From CAYVQF01 sp964454015 (GTDB taxonomy: Bacteria > Myxococcota_A > Bradymonadia > UBA4248): 12,386 bases of DNA. The position numbers were made by a program, and so were the translations under genes. The notes under the pieces were generated by a model. It had not been told where the DNA came from, searched no databases, and saw only the letters and a program-made list of their open reading frames with translations. The stretch covers positions 1 through 12,386 of the forward strand of contig CAYVQF010000095.1 of the NCBI GenBank assembly GCA_964454015.1. Direction: 5' to 3'. Positions 1 through 8,300 of the stretch are shown here, piece after piece. Numbering within the stretch: position 1 is the stretch's first letter; each line of letters opens with the position of its first letter.

Positions 1-52
1 ACAATAATTCACAACGAGCAAGCCCCATGCCGGCTTTGGTCGTGGATTGTGG
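1..52 (+). repeat. Left copy of a perfect 52-bp terminal inverted repeat
   Basis: Bases 1-52 are the exact reverse complement of 12335-12386, and the match stops at base 53 (A here, T in the other copy). The outer 15 bases are AT-rich (4 of 15 are G or C), unlike the flanking genes. Inside is a weak 5-bp stem (AAGCC/GGCTT). The frame of the FtsK-type gene runs open through this repeat, and its first candidate start (GTG at 49) lies inside it. Whether this is a mobile-element end, an inversion site or an assembly artefact cannot be decided from the window. Confidence 0.97.
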
Positions 53-2730
53 ATGACTCCATCACCTTGACCAAGAACGCAGAGCCTTATCTGGAGCAGC
101 TCGGCACTGTTTTGGCCATCGCTGATCTCGACATCTACGCCCAGCCAGAGGCGGCGCGGCTCTCGGCGCTGGCCATCCTCGACGACATCAACACCCTGTC
201 GGGTTCCTGGGCCTTCGATTTTCTCCTGGGCAGCGTCGGCGACGCCGGACACAAGCAGCGTCTGAAAGGCAACGTCGGCGCCGCGCTGGCCTATCGTTGG
301 ATGAAGCGCCTGGAACAACCCCACTTGCCTGAAGGCACCTTGGCCCTCGTGCTCAGCCTCGAAGGACTGTTGCGGGCCACCCCTGCGGCCCAGCTACCCC
401 TGCAGGATGGCCTGGTGCAACGCCACGGTGGGCGCCGCGGCGAGCGCTATTGCGACGATCTCCTCGTGCTCTACCTGTGCCCCAACGCCAGCGCCAACGA
501 CGCGCCGTGGCGTTTCGTTGGCCGGATCATCGAGGTCAAGTTCGGAACGGCCGCGTCCAATAGCGTCCCCAAAGGACTGGAGCAGGTCCGTAGCACCCAG
601 CGCTTGCTCCAGACCCATCTCAGTGGCGACGCCACACAGGTGGATGCGCCCTTCCGCCATCGCCAGCTCTCCCTGCTCATCAAAGGACAGCTCGAACAGG
701 CCCTCGCCTTGGGAGTCTACTCCTACGACCAGGTCGCGGCCCTCGATCCCGTGCGGATGAGCGCCGCCATCGCCAGTGGCCGCTACCGGGTCGACTATGC
801 CTACGTCGCTGAGGGTGTGAGCCTTACGGGGGATGTCTTCATCCTCTCGACCGATCCCAACGCGGGCGGCGAAGTCGGGCAGCCACAGATCGCCGTGAAG
901 GAGAAGGTCCGCGTCATCACTCTCGGACGCCAGAGCGTGGAATGGCTGGCCTTTGAGAACGACCTTGGCGGGCCGACGCTGCTGCGGCCGCCGCGCTCCA
1001 CCTTGCCAGATCTGGCCGTAGTCGTCAGCGCCAAGCAGCCACGCCGCCGCCGAGCGAGGCAGACCCTGCAAGACCCACTCCCCGCGTCTCCCGCCACGGA
1101 TGGCGTCGCTCCGCAGGCTGAAGCCATGCCCCCTCTGGCGCATCCCGTAGCGCAGAGCCCCGCTGCCATGGATGCCTTCATACAGCCGCCACCTGTCGTG
1201 GACTTCGCCCCAGTCGAGGTCGACATCGAGCTCGGAGATTGGGACGACGACGACGCGCCCGCCGTGCTGGATGTGTGGATGGGAGGACCCGAGGCCACAG
1301 ACCCCAGCGGGGCTGATACGCCGAGCGACCCCGTCTTCACCCATGGGTTCATCCCGCCAGAAGCGCCCCCGAGTCCCGACGTGGCGCTGCCGAGCACTAC
1401 AGAGGGCCTCGCTTGGACGTCGCTCGGCGCGCTGGCCCCTGCAGGTGGATCCCAAGAAGGGGGACCCGAGCTAGACCCTTGCGACCTCGAGGCGCTCGAA
1501 GACGATGCGGCGTCTGGCCCGGATGCGGCGTCCTTTGCGGCTCGGCAGAAGACCGACGTCGACCACGTCGTCTTGGCGCGTGAGAGCCAGCCCCTCCCCT
1601 TGGCTAAGGCCGTGGAGATTCCCTTTGCCTGGGCCCAGCCCGACCTCGAGCGGCTGCACGACGCCATGGCGCATCTGCGCAACGCTTTGCTGGCGCACCG
1701 TGTGCGCATGGCCGAAGAGTTGACCGCCGCCGACATCGAGGTGGGGCCCCGCTTGGTGCGGGTGCACCTGCGCTTGGAGTCGGGGGAGAGCATCGACAAG
1801 GTGCGGCGCGTGAGCGAAGACATCGCCCGCGAGGTGGGCATCGTCGGTGCGAGCGACATCCACATCTGTAATGTGCCGAGCCGCCGGGCCATTGCCATGG
1901 ACTTGCCGCTGCCGGGCTTGGGTTACGCCGTCGATTTTGCCTCGGTGCAGGCCCACCCCTCGTTTGCGGCAGCGCAGCGCGAGCTGACCCTCCCCATCTG
2001 CGCCGGGGTCGAGGTGAGCGGGCGTTTGGTCTGGACCGACCTGGCCAAGATGCCCCACATGCTGGTGGCGGGTACCTCGGGTAGCGGCAAGACGGTCTTC
2101 CTCCGCACCATGATCCTCACCTTGATCCTCCACCACCGACCCGAGTGGTTGCGCCTGCGCTTGGCCTCGTCCAAACCCATGGACTTCAACCCCTTCACCC
2201 AGGTGCCGCATCTGGACGGGGAGCTGGTCGGCGATCCCGAGGCCATCTCGGTGCTGGTGGCCGAGTTGACGGAAGAGATGGACCAGCGCATCGCGGTCAT
2301 CAGCGCGGCGGGATTCGACGATCTGGCCGCCTACAACCGCGCCATGCCCACCCCCATCCCCTTCAAGGTCATCGTCATCGATGAGTTCGCCGAGACGGTC
2401 CTGTCCTTTCCAGAGCGGGCCAAACGGACGGCCTTCGAAGCGGGCATCGCGCGCTTGGCCCAGAAGGCCCGCGCCGCGGGCATCCACCTGGTGCTGTCCA
2501 TGCAGCGCCCCGACTCCAACGTGATCCAAGGTGCGATCAAGGCCAACATGTTGCACCGCTTCGCCCTGAAGCTGCCCCAAGCCCAAGACAGCCGGGTCAT
2601 CTTGGACGAGCGCGGCGCTGAGACCCTTTTGGGGCAGGGCGATCTCCTCTACAAGAACGACATGGCGGAGCTCTTCCGCTTACAGGTGCCTTTCCTCAGC
2701 TCGGAACGGCTCCGCGAGTCGTTGAATTGA
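49..2730 (+). CDS. FtsK/SpoIIIE-type DNA translocase with PD-(D/E)XK-like nuclease segment, probably 5'-truncated
   Basis: Large ATPase expected to act on DNA. Numbered from GTG 49, residues 136-166 look like a PD-(D/E)XK nuclease core: an Asp pair at 136-137, then a strand ending in E162-V-K164. A basic, then Pro/Ala/Asp-rich and probably disordered linker covers about 330-510. Residues 530-610 resemble the FtsK alpha domain. The motor follows, with Walker A GTSGSGKT at 675-682, Walker B VIVIDEF at 774-780, and the family block with QRP at 819-821 and a GAETLLGQGD-like segment near 856. There are no membrane helices and no C-terminal gamma (DNA-reading) domain, so this is not housekeeping FtsK. 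From memory, the EVK segment plus FtsK-type motor recalls the C-terminal part of DptH/DndH from phosphorothioation-dependent restriction; this is tentative. No ribosome site precedes GTG 49 and the frame stays open to base 1, so the true start is probably missing. Motor call about 0.95; nuclease about 0.6; defence role about 0.4. Confidence 0.9.
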   Translation: MDDSITLTKNAEPYLEQLGTVLAIADLDIYAQPEAARLSALAILDDINTLSGSWAFDFLLGSVGDAGHKQRLKGNVGAALAYRWMKRLEQPHLPEGTLALVLSLEGLLRATPAAQLPLQDGLVQRHGGRRGERYCDDLLVLYLCPNASANDAPWRFVGRIIEVKFGTAASNSVPKGLEQVRSTQRLLQTHLSGDATQVDAPFRHRQLSLLIKGQLEQALALGVYSYDQVAALDPVRMSAAIASGRYRVDYAYVAEGVSLTGDVFILSTDPNAGGEVGQPQIAVKEKVRVITLGRQSVEWLAFENDLGGPTLLRPPRSTLPDLAVVVSAKQPRRRRARQTLQDPLPASPATDGVAPQAEAMPPLAHPVAQSPAAMDAFIQPPPVVDFAPVEVDIELGDWDDDDAPAVLDVWMGGPEATDPSGADTPSDPVFTHGFIPPEAPPSPDVALPSTTEGLAWTSLGALAPAGGSQEGGPELDPCDLEALEDDAASGPDAASFAARQKTDVDHVVLARESQPLPLAKAVEIPFAWAQPDLERLHDAMAHLRNALLAHRVRMAEELTAADIEVGPRLVRVHLRLESGESIDKVRRVSEDIAREVGIVGASDIHICNVPSRRAIAMDLPLPGLGYAVDFASVQAHPSFAAAQRELTLPICAGVEVSGRLVWTDLAKMPHMLVAGTSGSGKTVFLRTMILTLILHHRPEWLRLRLASSKPMDFNPFTQVPHLDGELVGDPEAISVLVAELTEEMDQRIAVISAAGFDDLAAYNRAMPTPIPFKVIVIDEFAETVLSFPERAKRTAFEAGIARLAQKARAAGIHLVLSMQRPDSNVIQGAIKANMLHRFALKLPQAQDSRVILDERGAETLLGQGDLLYKNDMAELFRLQVPFLSSERLRESLN

Positions 2731-2805
2731 TTCTCTGCCGCAACGTCGCCCCTGGCCTGAGCGCGCTCGGCTTCAACCCATGGCCGCCATCGAACCAAGG
2801 ATCGT

Positions 2806-4050
2806 ATGCCGTCTCTGTCTCTCCCCTTCCCGGCGACACGGGCGCTCTTGCCGCTGCTTGCCTTTGTTGCCCTCCTCGGCTGCAAATCCACCACGGACAC
2901 CTCCAACCAAGAGGCCCAGGCCGCGGGCGCCGAGCCCGTCACGGCCCCAGCCCCGGCCCCAGATCCAAGCCCCGCGCCCCAGCCAACGCCCGTCGCCGCC
3001 CCTGATGACGGCCCCGCACAGACCCCGCCCGCGCCCGCAGTGACGCCCGAGCCCGCAGCCCCCGCAGCGGCGGCCCCGGCGACGCCGCTCTTCTACCACG
3101 ACGGCGCCCGGGTCTTCGTCGTCGACCCCGACGCCGCGACGCCCCCCCGCGACACCACCCTGCCCGCGGGCCAGACCTGCGCCTCCACCCTGGGTTACGG
3201 CAGCGGCGGGCCCCTGCGCTCGCCTGACGGCCGCTGGATCGCCTGGCTCGACCCCGACCTGTGGCTCGGCGAGGTGGCCACGGGCGAACGCCGACGCATC
3301 ACCCAACTGCAAGACGACCCGACCTTCGCCGACAGCTTCTGCCTCGAAATCTCGGCGTGGTCCCCCGACAGCCAGGTCCTCCTCTACCACGTCGGCCCGG
3401 CCCTGTGCGAGGAGTGCCCCGAGCCGCCGCCCTCACTGGTGCAAGGCTTCCACTGGCTCGCCGTGGACACTTTTGCGATCCACCCCCTGCCAGGCGTGCG
3501 CGACTTCCGCCTCTGGCTGCCCGACGGGCGCAGCTTCCTCTCGGTGCACACCGTCCAAGGCGACGACTTGAGCGAGGAGCTGCGCCAGCTCTCCCAGGGC
3601 CGCCCAGTGGAGGAGCTCCATCGGGTCGACTTCCCCACGGGCGAGGCCACGCTGCTACACCGCAGCCTCGACGCCTATGCCTTTGGCCAGATCGCCCTCT
3701 TGGGCGCCGACGCCGTGGTCTTCAGCCACGAAGGCCGGGCCATACACCGCGCTGCCCTCGACGACCTGGCGCACGCCACCCCGGTCATCAGCGGCGCCTT
3801 TGCCGAGCTGCAGTGGCCCACGCCCTCGCCCGACGGCACCACCTTGGCCCTCAACCGCGAGGGCGCCCTCTGGGTCCTGCCGCTGGCCGCGCCGGCCGAG
3901 GGGCGCAGCCTGGGTCCGGTGACCAGCAACGGCCTCCGCTGGTTGGACGCGCGGCGCTTGGCCGTGGAGCGCGACGACGGCGTTTATGTGGTGGATGTGG
4001 ACAGCGGCGCCGCGGTGCAGGTGGCGGAAGGGGGGGCGCTGGTGTGGTGA
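2806..4050 (+). CDS. Lipoprotein with TolB/WD40-like beta-propeller
   Basis: A 414-residue secreted lipoprotein. The N-terminus has Arg12, a hydrophobic stretch (13-24) and lipobox LLGC with the lipidated Cys at 26, so the mature protein should be membrane-anchored. Residues 40-93 form a Pro/Ala-rich spacer. From about 95 to the end there are beta-propeller-type repeats, each with a Pro-Asp turn: SPDG at 139-142, SPDS at 186-189, LPDG at 238-241 and SPDG at 341-344, followed by strands such as DGVYVVDVDSG near 391-401. This is typical of PD40/TolB-like blades. Cys125, Cys179, Cys201 and Cys204 could form disulfides outside the cytoplasm. The start ATG has AAGGA at 2797-2801, four bases upstream. 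Coding GC is very high: the 60 bases from 3121 contain 49 G or C. The fold is fairly sure; the ligand or partner is unknown. It starts 75 bases after the FtsK-type gene and has no visible link to it. Confidence 0.85.
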   Translation: MPSLSLPFPATRALLPLLAFVALLGCKSTTDTSNQEAQAAGAEPVTAPAPAPDPSPAPQPTPVAAPDDGPAQTPPAPAVTPEPAAPAAAAPATPLFYHDGARVFVVDPDAATPPRDTTLPAGQTCASTLGYGSGGPLRSPDGRWIAWLDPDLWLGEVATGERRRITQLQDDPTFADSFCLEISAWSPDSQVLLYHVGPALCEECPEPPPSLVQGFHWLAVDTFAIHPLPGVRDFRLWLPDGRSFLSVHTVQGDDLSEELRQLSQGRPVEELHRVDFPTGEATLLHRSLDAYAFGQIALLGADAVVFSHEGRAIHRAALDDLAHATPVISGAFAELQWPTPSPDGTTLALNREGALWVLPLAAPAEGRSLGPVTSNGLRWLDARRLAVERDDGVYVVDVDSGAAVQVAEGGALVW

Positions 4051-4088
4051 ATGAAGTGTTGTCTTTGGCCACTGCGAGGGCTACTTTG

Positions 4089-4109
4089 GGTGGGGACAGA
4101 CACCCCACC
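4089..4109 (+). other. 7-bp-stem inverted repeat between the lipoprotein and epimerase genes
   Basis: GGTGGGG (4089-4095) and CCCCACC (4103-4109) form a perfect 7-bp stem around the loop ACAGACA. It lies 38 bases after the lipoprotein stop and 46 bases before the epimerase start. No T-run follows, so it is not a classic Rho-independent terminator. The GGGGACAGACACC core looks like sequences I remember near REP-type repeats and IS200-like transposases in many genomes; that resemblance is from memory and unverified. Confidence 0.5.
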
Positions 4110-4155
4110 GGCTTTGCACGCGCGAGGTTAAAGGCCTTGAGCAGCAGGTAGACAC

Positions 4156-5199
4156 ATGAAAGTACTCGTGACAGGGACGGCCGGCTTCATTGGCCACTTC
4201 GTGGCGCAGCGTTTGATTGCCCGTGGCGACGAGGTGCTGAGCGTCGATAGCATCAATGACTATTACGACCCCACGCTGAAGATGGGGCGTTTGGCGGTGG
4301 CTGGTTTTGGCGACGAGGTGGCGCAGTGGGGCCGAACCTGTACCAGCCGCGCTGATGCCAATCATCGCTTCGTGCGTTTGGATTTGGCTGATAGGGATGG
4401 GGTAGCTGCGGTCTTTCGCACCTTCAGGCCAGAGGGGGTCATCCACCTGGCGGCCCAGGCAGGGGTGCGCTACAGCTTGACCCACCCCCATGCCTATATC
4501 GACGCCAACATCCATGGAACCCTCAACATTTTGGAAGGGTGTCGGCACCAAGAGGCCCAGCACTTGGTCTTTGCGTCGAGCTCGTCGGTCTATGGCCTCA
4601 ACACGGTGATGCCTTTCTCGACGGGGCAGAGCGTCGACCACCCGGTGAGCCTCTACGCGGCAACCAAGAAGAGCAACGAGCTGATGGCCCACAGCTATAG
4701 TCACCTCTATGCTTTGCCGACGACGGGGTTGCGCTTCTTTACGGTCTATGGTCCATGGGGACGCCCCGACATGGCGCTCTTTCTCTTCACCAAGGCCATT
4801 CTCGAAGGTCGTCCCATTGAGGTCTTCAACCACGGTGAGATGCGCCGCGACTTCACCTACGTCGATGACATCGTGGAAGGGGTGATCAGGGTCCTGGATA
4901 GTCCGCCTCAACCCAATTCAGAATGGGCGGGTGAGCCGAACCGCTCCTCTGCACCTTTTCGGATCTACAACATTGGCAATGCTTCGCCGGTGGCCCTGGG
5001 TGATTTCATTGCTGCCATCGAAACGAGCCTGGGGCGCGTCGCAGAGAAGGTCTACCTGCCTATACAACCTGGAGATGTGCCGGCGACTTGGGCCGACGTA
5101 TCGGATCTCGAGGCGGATGTCGGCTATGCGCCGGCGACACCTGTCGCAGAGGGGGTGGCGCGTTTCGTGGCTTGGTATAAGGGCTTTTATTTGAGTTGA
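4156..5199 (+). CDS. lpsL: UDP-glucuronate 4-epimerase (NAD-dependent, extended SDR family)
   Basis: Cytoplasmic sugar-nucleotide enzyme expected to interconvert UDP-glucuronate and UDP-galacturonate with tightly bound NAD. The 347 residues match the usual length. Visible motifs are the Rossmann glycine motif GTAGFIG at 7-13, the SSSSVYG block at 141-147 and the catalytic Tyr167-xxx-Lys171 (YAATK). The blocks HLAAQAGVRYS (97-107), RFFTVYGPWGRPDMALF (193-209) and QPGDVPAT (304-311) are hallmarks I associate with the LpsL/Cap1J group rather than GalE. The region 45-70 is longer than in short LpsL proteins. An AGGTAG-like ribosome site lies at 4146-4151. Composition shifts here from the very GC-rich upstream gene to a mix with many TTG, GGG and T-ending codons. 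It belongs by function with the sugar genes after 9121, although a large surface-protein gene separates them. A related 4-epimerase substrate such as UDP-HexNAcA is possible but less likely. Confidence 0.92.
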   Translation: MKVLVTGTAGFIGHFVAQRLIARGDEVLSVDSINDYYDPTLKMGRLAVAGFGDEVAQWGRTCTSRADANHRFVRLDLADRDGVAAVFRTFRPEGVIHLAAQAGVRYSLTHPHAYIDANIHGTLNILEGCRHQEAQHLVFASSSSVYGLNTVMPFSTGQSVDHPVSLYAATKKSNELMAHSYSHLYALPTTGLRFFTVYGPWGRPDMALFLFTKAILEGRPIEVFNHGEMRRDFTYVDDIVEGVIRVLDSPPQPNSEWAGEPNRSSAPFRIYNIGNASPVALGDFIAAIETSLGRVAEKVYLPIQPGDVPATWADVSDLEADVGYAPATPVAEGVARFVAWYKGFYLS

Positions 5200-5293
5200 A
5201 TGGCGGCCTGGCGTTGGTTGTGGTTCGGAAGTTGGCGGGGACTTGCTGGTCTTGCATCGGGAGATGGGTCTCCATACCTTGATGGGAGGGTGT

Positions 5294-5298
5294 GGAGG
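5294..5298 (+). promoter_or_regulatory. Ribosome binding site that sets the surface-protein start
   Basis: GGAGG lies 8 bases before ATG 5307. It favours this ATG over the in-frame GTG at 5292, which would place the site inside the coding sequence. Starting at 5307 also gives a proper signal peptide with Lys2-Arg3. Confidence 0.8.
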
Positions 5299-5306
5299 TG
5301 GTGGTG

Positions 5307-8300
5307 ATGAAGCGAAGCCTGGCATTTCTGCTCTTTGCCCTCTTGGCTAGCGAGGGGGTGGCCGACGACCATAACTGGACGACCCAGGCGGGTGGGCCGT
5401 CGCGCAATCGAACCAGCGTGGCGCCCGGCGGCGCGGAATTGGTTCGTCTCTGGTCTGTCGAGCGCTGGGGGCCGCCTCAGTCGTTGTGGGTGGGTGAGGT
5501 CGATGGCGCCGCGGCTACCGAGGTCGTAGTGCAATGGGCTGGGCGCATGGCAGCGCATGGGGTTGATGGGACATTATGGTTATCGGTGCCGGGCGATTTG
5601 GGTCGGATCTGGGCGGCAGTGGATTTGGATGGAGATCGGCGACCTGAGCTGATTGTTCGCAACCAGAATGCTGGGTTTTCTCTTCTCCGGGGTGTGAGTG
5701 GTGAGATTCTTTATGCTTCAAGTGTTGCTGACCTTTCACTGACCAATCGATATGTAGCCCGAGGCTTGGACGCGCAGGGAACGCTCACTCACCTCTTCAC
5801 CGAGGTTGACTGCGGGGGGCGTACGCGCGGTGTGGGTCGGGCCATTGCGTATCAGTTCAATGATCCTACGCAGCCGGTGGAGCTCTTCCGCCTAGCGGAA
5901 CGAAGTCGCGATTACAATTGTGGCTATGGGGTGTTTTTTGCCGATGTTGAAGGTCTTGGTCGGGCAGATGTGGTAGCGGCAGGCTTGCAGTACCTATATC
6001 GCTACTCGTCGCATGACGGAAGTCTCTTGGCGCGCTCGGAGCCACTCGGTCAGATGCCCTATGGCCAAGTTGATCCAAGCGTTGCCGATGTTGACGGTGA
6101 TGGCCGTGAAGAGATTTTGTTAGCGAACAACATCTACTACCCAGCCATGAACAATGCACGTCGGATGGTACTGATGGGCTTGGACGATAACAGTGTTTGG
6201 GGCCCACGATGGCAGATTGGGGTGAACAATCCCGCGACAGATTTGCACCTTTACCCCCCGCTACCGTTGGTCGATTTAGACGGTGATGGGACTTTTGAGG
6301 TGGTCCACGCTTTTTACGACGCTTCCCTTGGGATTTGGACGACTTTCGTTCGCAACGCCAACGATGGTTTGCCGGTGGCAAGTGTGGATGGCCGCTTCGG
6401 TGGCCTAAGCCAGCACCTGGATGGGAGCTTTCGCCTCTTTGTGGCTGACGCGGTTTTTGGGAGTCTTAGCGTTTTCCGCTTCGAGGGCGGGGCGCTCATC
6501 CCGGAACACGAGATACCGGGAGACGAGGTCCTCGTCAGAACCGCTGAAGGTTTCTTTGCTTCGGGTCTACCGCGCCAAGAATCAATGGCTGACTGGACGT
6601 CTGGGCTGGTGGTGACGGCAGATCGTTTCGACGCGCTAGGCGCGCCGAAGCAAAACGTTCGCTATCTTCTCGTGACGTTGGAAGGCTTGGAGGTGGCGGG
6701 GATTGAAGTCGCCGCTGGCGAGGCATTTGTTCCAGGCACGACGAGGTCGGGGGATTGGTTCTTTGCGCACGCGCGCTTGGATGGGTGGGTCGAGCTGTAC
6801 GACCATCGCTTCCGTCGTCTCAATACGGTGTCGACTCCAGAAGAGAGCAGCTTACGCACGCCAGGCCAGGAGACCAATGCAGTCGTCGCCGCCAAGATGG
6901 GCGATCACACGGGTGTTTTGGTTGGCCAGGGGCGTGACATTTTCGATGCTACCGCTGCCAACTTGGCCACCCCCGCGGAGGTGCAGCGTATTGACCACGA
7001 GATCCTGGGGCTTGTTGGTGTTGACGATGCGTTCGCGTGGGTGGGCCTGGATACGCAGGTCCGCGCGGATGTTGTCGATTTGCTCATGTGGTCGGCTGCG
7101 GGGCAGCCGCTTTGGCAGCGTGACGACTTGGTCGATCATCACTCTGGGCAAGGTTATCAATACTTGCGGCCCAATTTGGCATGGGATCTCGATGGCGATG
7201 GTGTCGACGACCTGTTGATCCAGCGCGGAAGCCGTCAATTGGACCAGCTCATGTTGACTCCGCTTACGGGGGGGGCCGGTCTGGAGATGTGGACGGAGCC
7301 AGCAACAGGAACTTTTGTCGCCCTCTCTCCCCTGCATCCTCTTCACTTGCGAGGGCCTGGTGGGGGGCGCGTCGTCTACATGCGGGCTGGGCAGGCTCGG
7401 TTCTATTCCCCGGATGGGCTTCTACAAGCGACCCACGATGGGCCATTTCGCGAGGCTTTGGCTGCTGATGTCAATGGAGATGGTAGAGACGATCTTGTGG
7501 CGACCGCGGCGGTTGGTCCGCGATGGCTTGCCGTCGATCAGGATGGAATTGAGCTGTGGCGGCAAGATAGCCTCCCGAATGTGCGATATGGCGGGCAGGG
7601 TGCGGCGTTTGCAATTGGTGATGAGCGGCGCTACCTAGTGGAGGGGAGGGCAGCGACCCTACCAACAGACCATAACCTCATTATTCTTGATGCCGGGACG
7701 GGCGCCATCCTCCATCGCCTTGATTTGCTCGGTGGTACCGTGCGGGCGGCGGCCCCCGACTTGGTCTCGACCAACAGCTTGCGACCGGGGGTCGCCTTCA
7801 ATGGCTCGCCGCCCATGTATATGGTTGGTGGGGCTGATGGTTACCTTTATCTCCTGGATCTGAGTGCAGACGTGACAGATCCGGCCTGTCCCGAGAGCAT
7901 GCTCCTCGCCAGTTGGTCCATGGGAGCTACGGTTGGCGAACTCTCTGCTGCAGATCTTGATGGAGACGGGAGCGCCGAGGTGTTTGTTCCACACCAAGAC
8001 GGTGAGGTGGTGGTCTTTGATACGCCTTCTCTGGCGGCCCAACTGCGTGTGGCCGATACGAACTGTTTGGACCCTGTCGATGTCGATATCATAGAGCGAG
8101 GCGATGTCTTTTGTGCGGCTTGGACGGTCAGAGGCATGCAACCCGATGGCTTTGTGGTAACGCTCTATGACCAGCGCACGGGTGCACGAATGGCTGCCCG
8201 TGTGAACACCGATGCGCACCATGTGACCTTTTCCAACCTGCGCCTAAGCGTTGGGCAGCGCTACGCCGTGGAGGTTCAAGCCTATGCCGGGTCGGGTTCG

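Noticed and set aside
394..2586. Long antisense open frames (353 aa at 394-1455 and 371 aa at 1471-2586, minus strand) opposite the FtsK-type gene
   Set aside because: High-GC coding DNA leaves opposite-strand frames open. Their His/Gly/Arg-rich translations show no domain, while the + strand has clear FtsK motifs.
2759..2768. 10-bp palindrome GAGCGCGCTC between the first two genes
   Set aside because: Cannot form a useful hairpin without a loop and has no supporting context.
3261..4151. 296-aa + strand frame overlapping the lipoprotein gene
   Set aside because: Arg/Pro/Gly-rich out-of-frame translation of GC-rich coding sequence; the lipoprotein frame has the signal peptide and propeller repeats.
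4081..4911. 276-aa minus-strand frame opposite the epimerase gene
   Set aside because: It lies across well-conserved epimerase codons and has no recognisable motif or ribosome site.
5260..5273. 5-bp-stem hairpin (GGAGA/TCTCC, 4-base loop) before the surface-protein gene
   Set aside because: Too short to separate from chance and not followed by a T-run.
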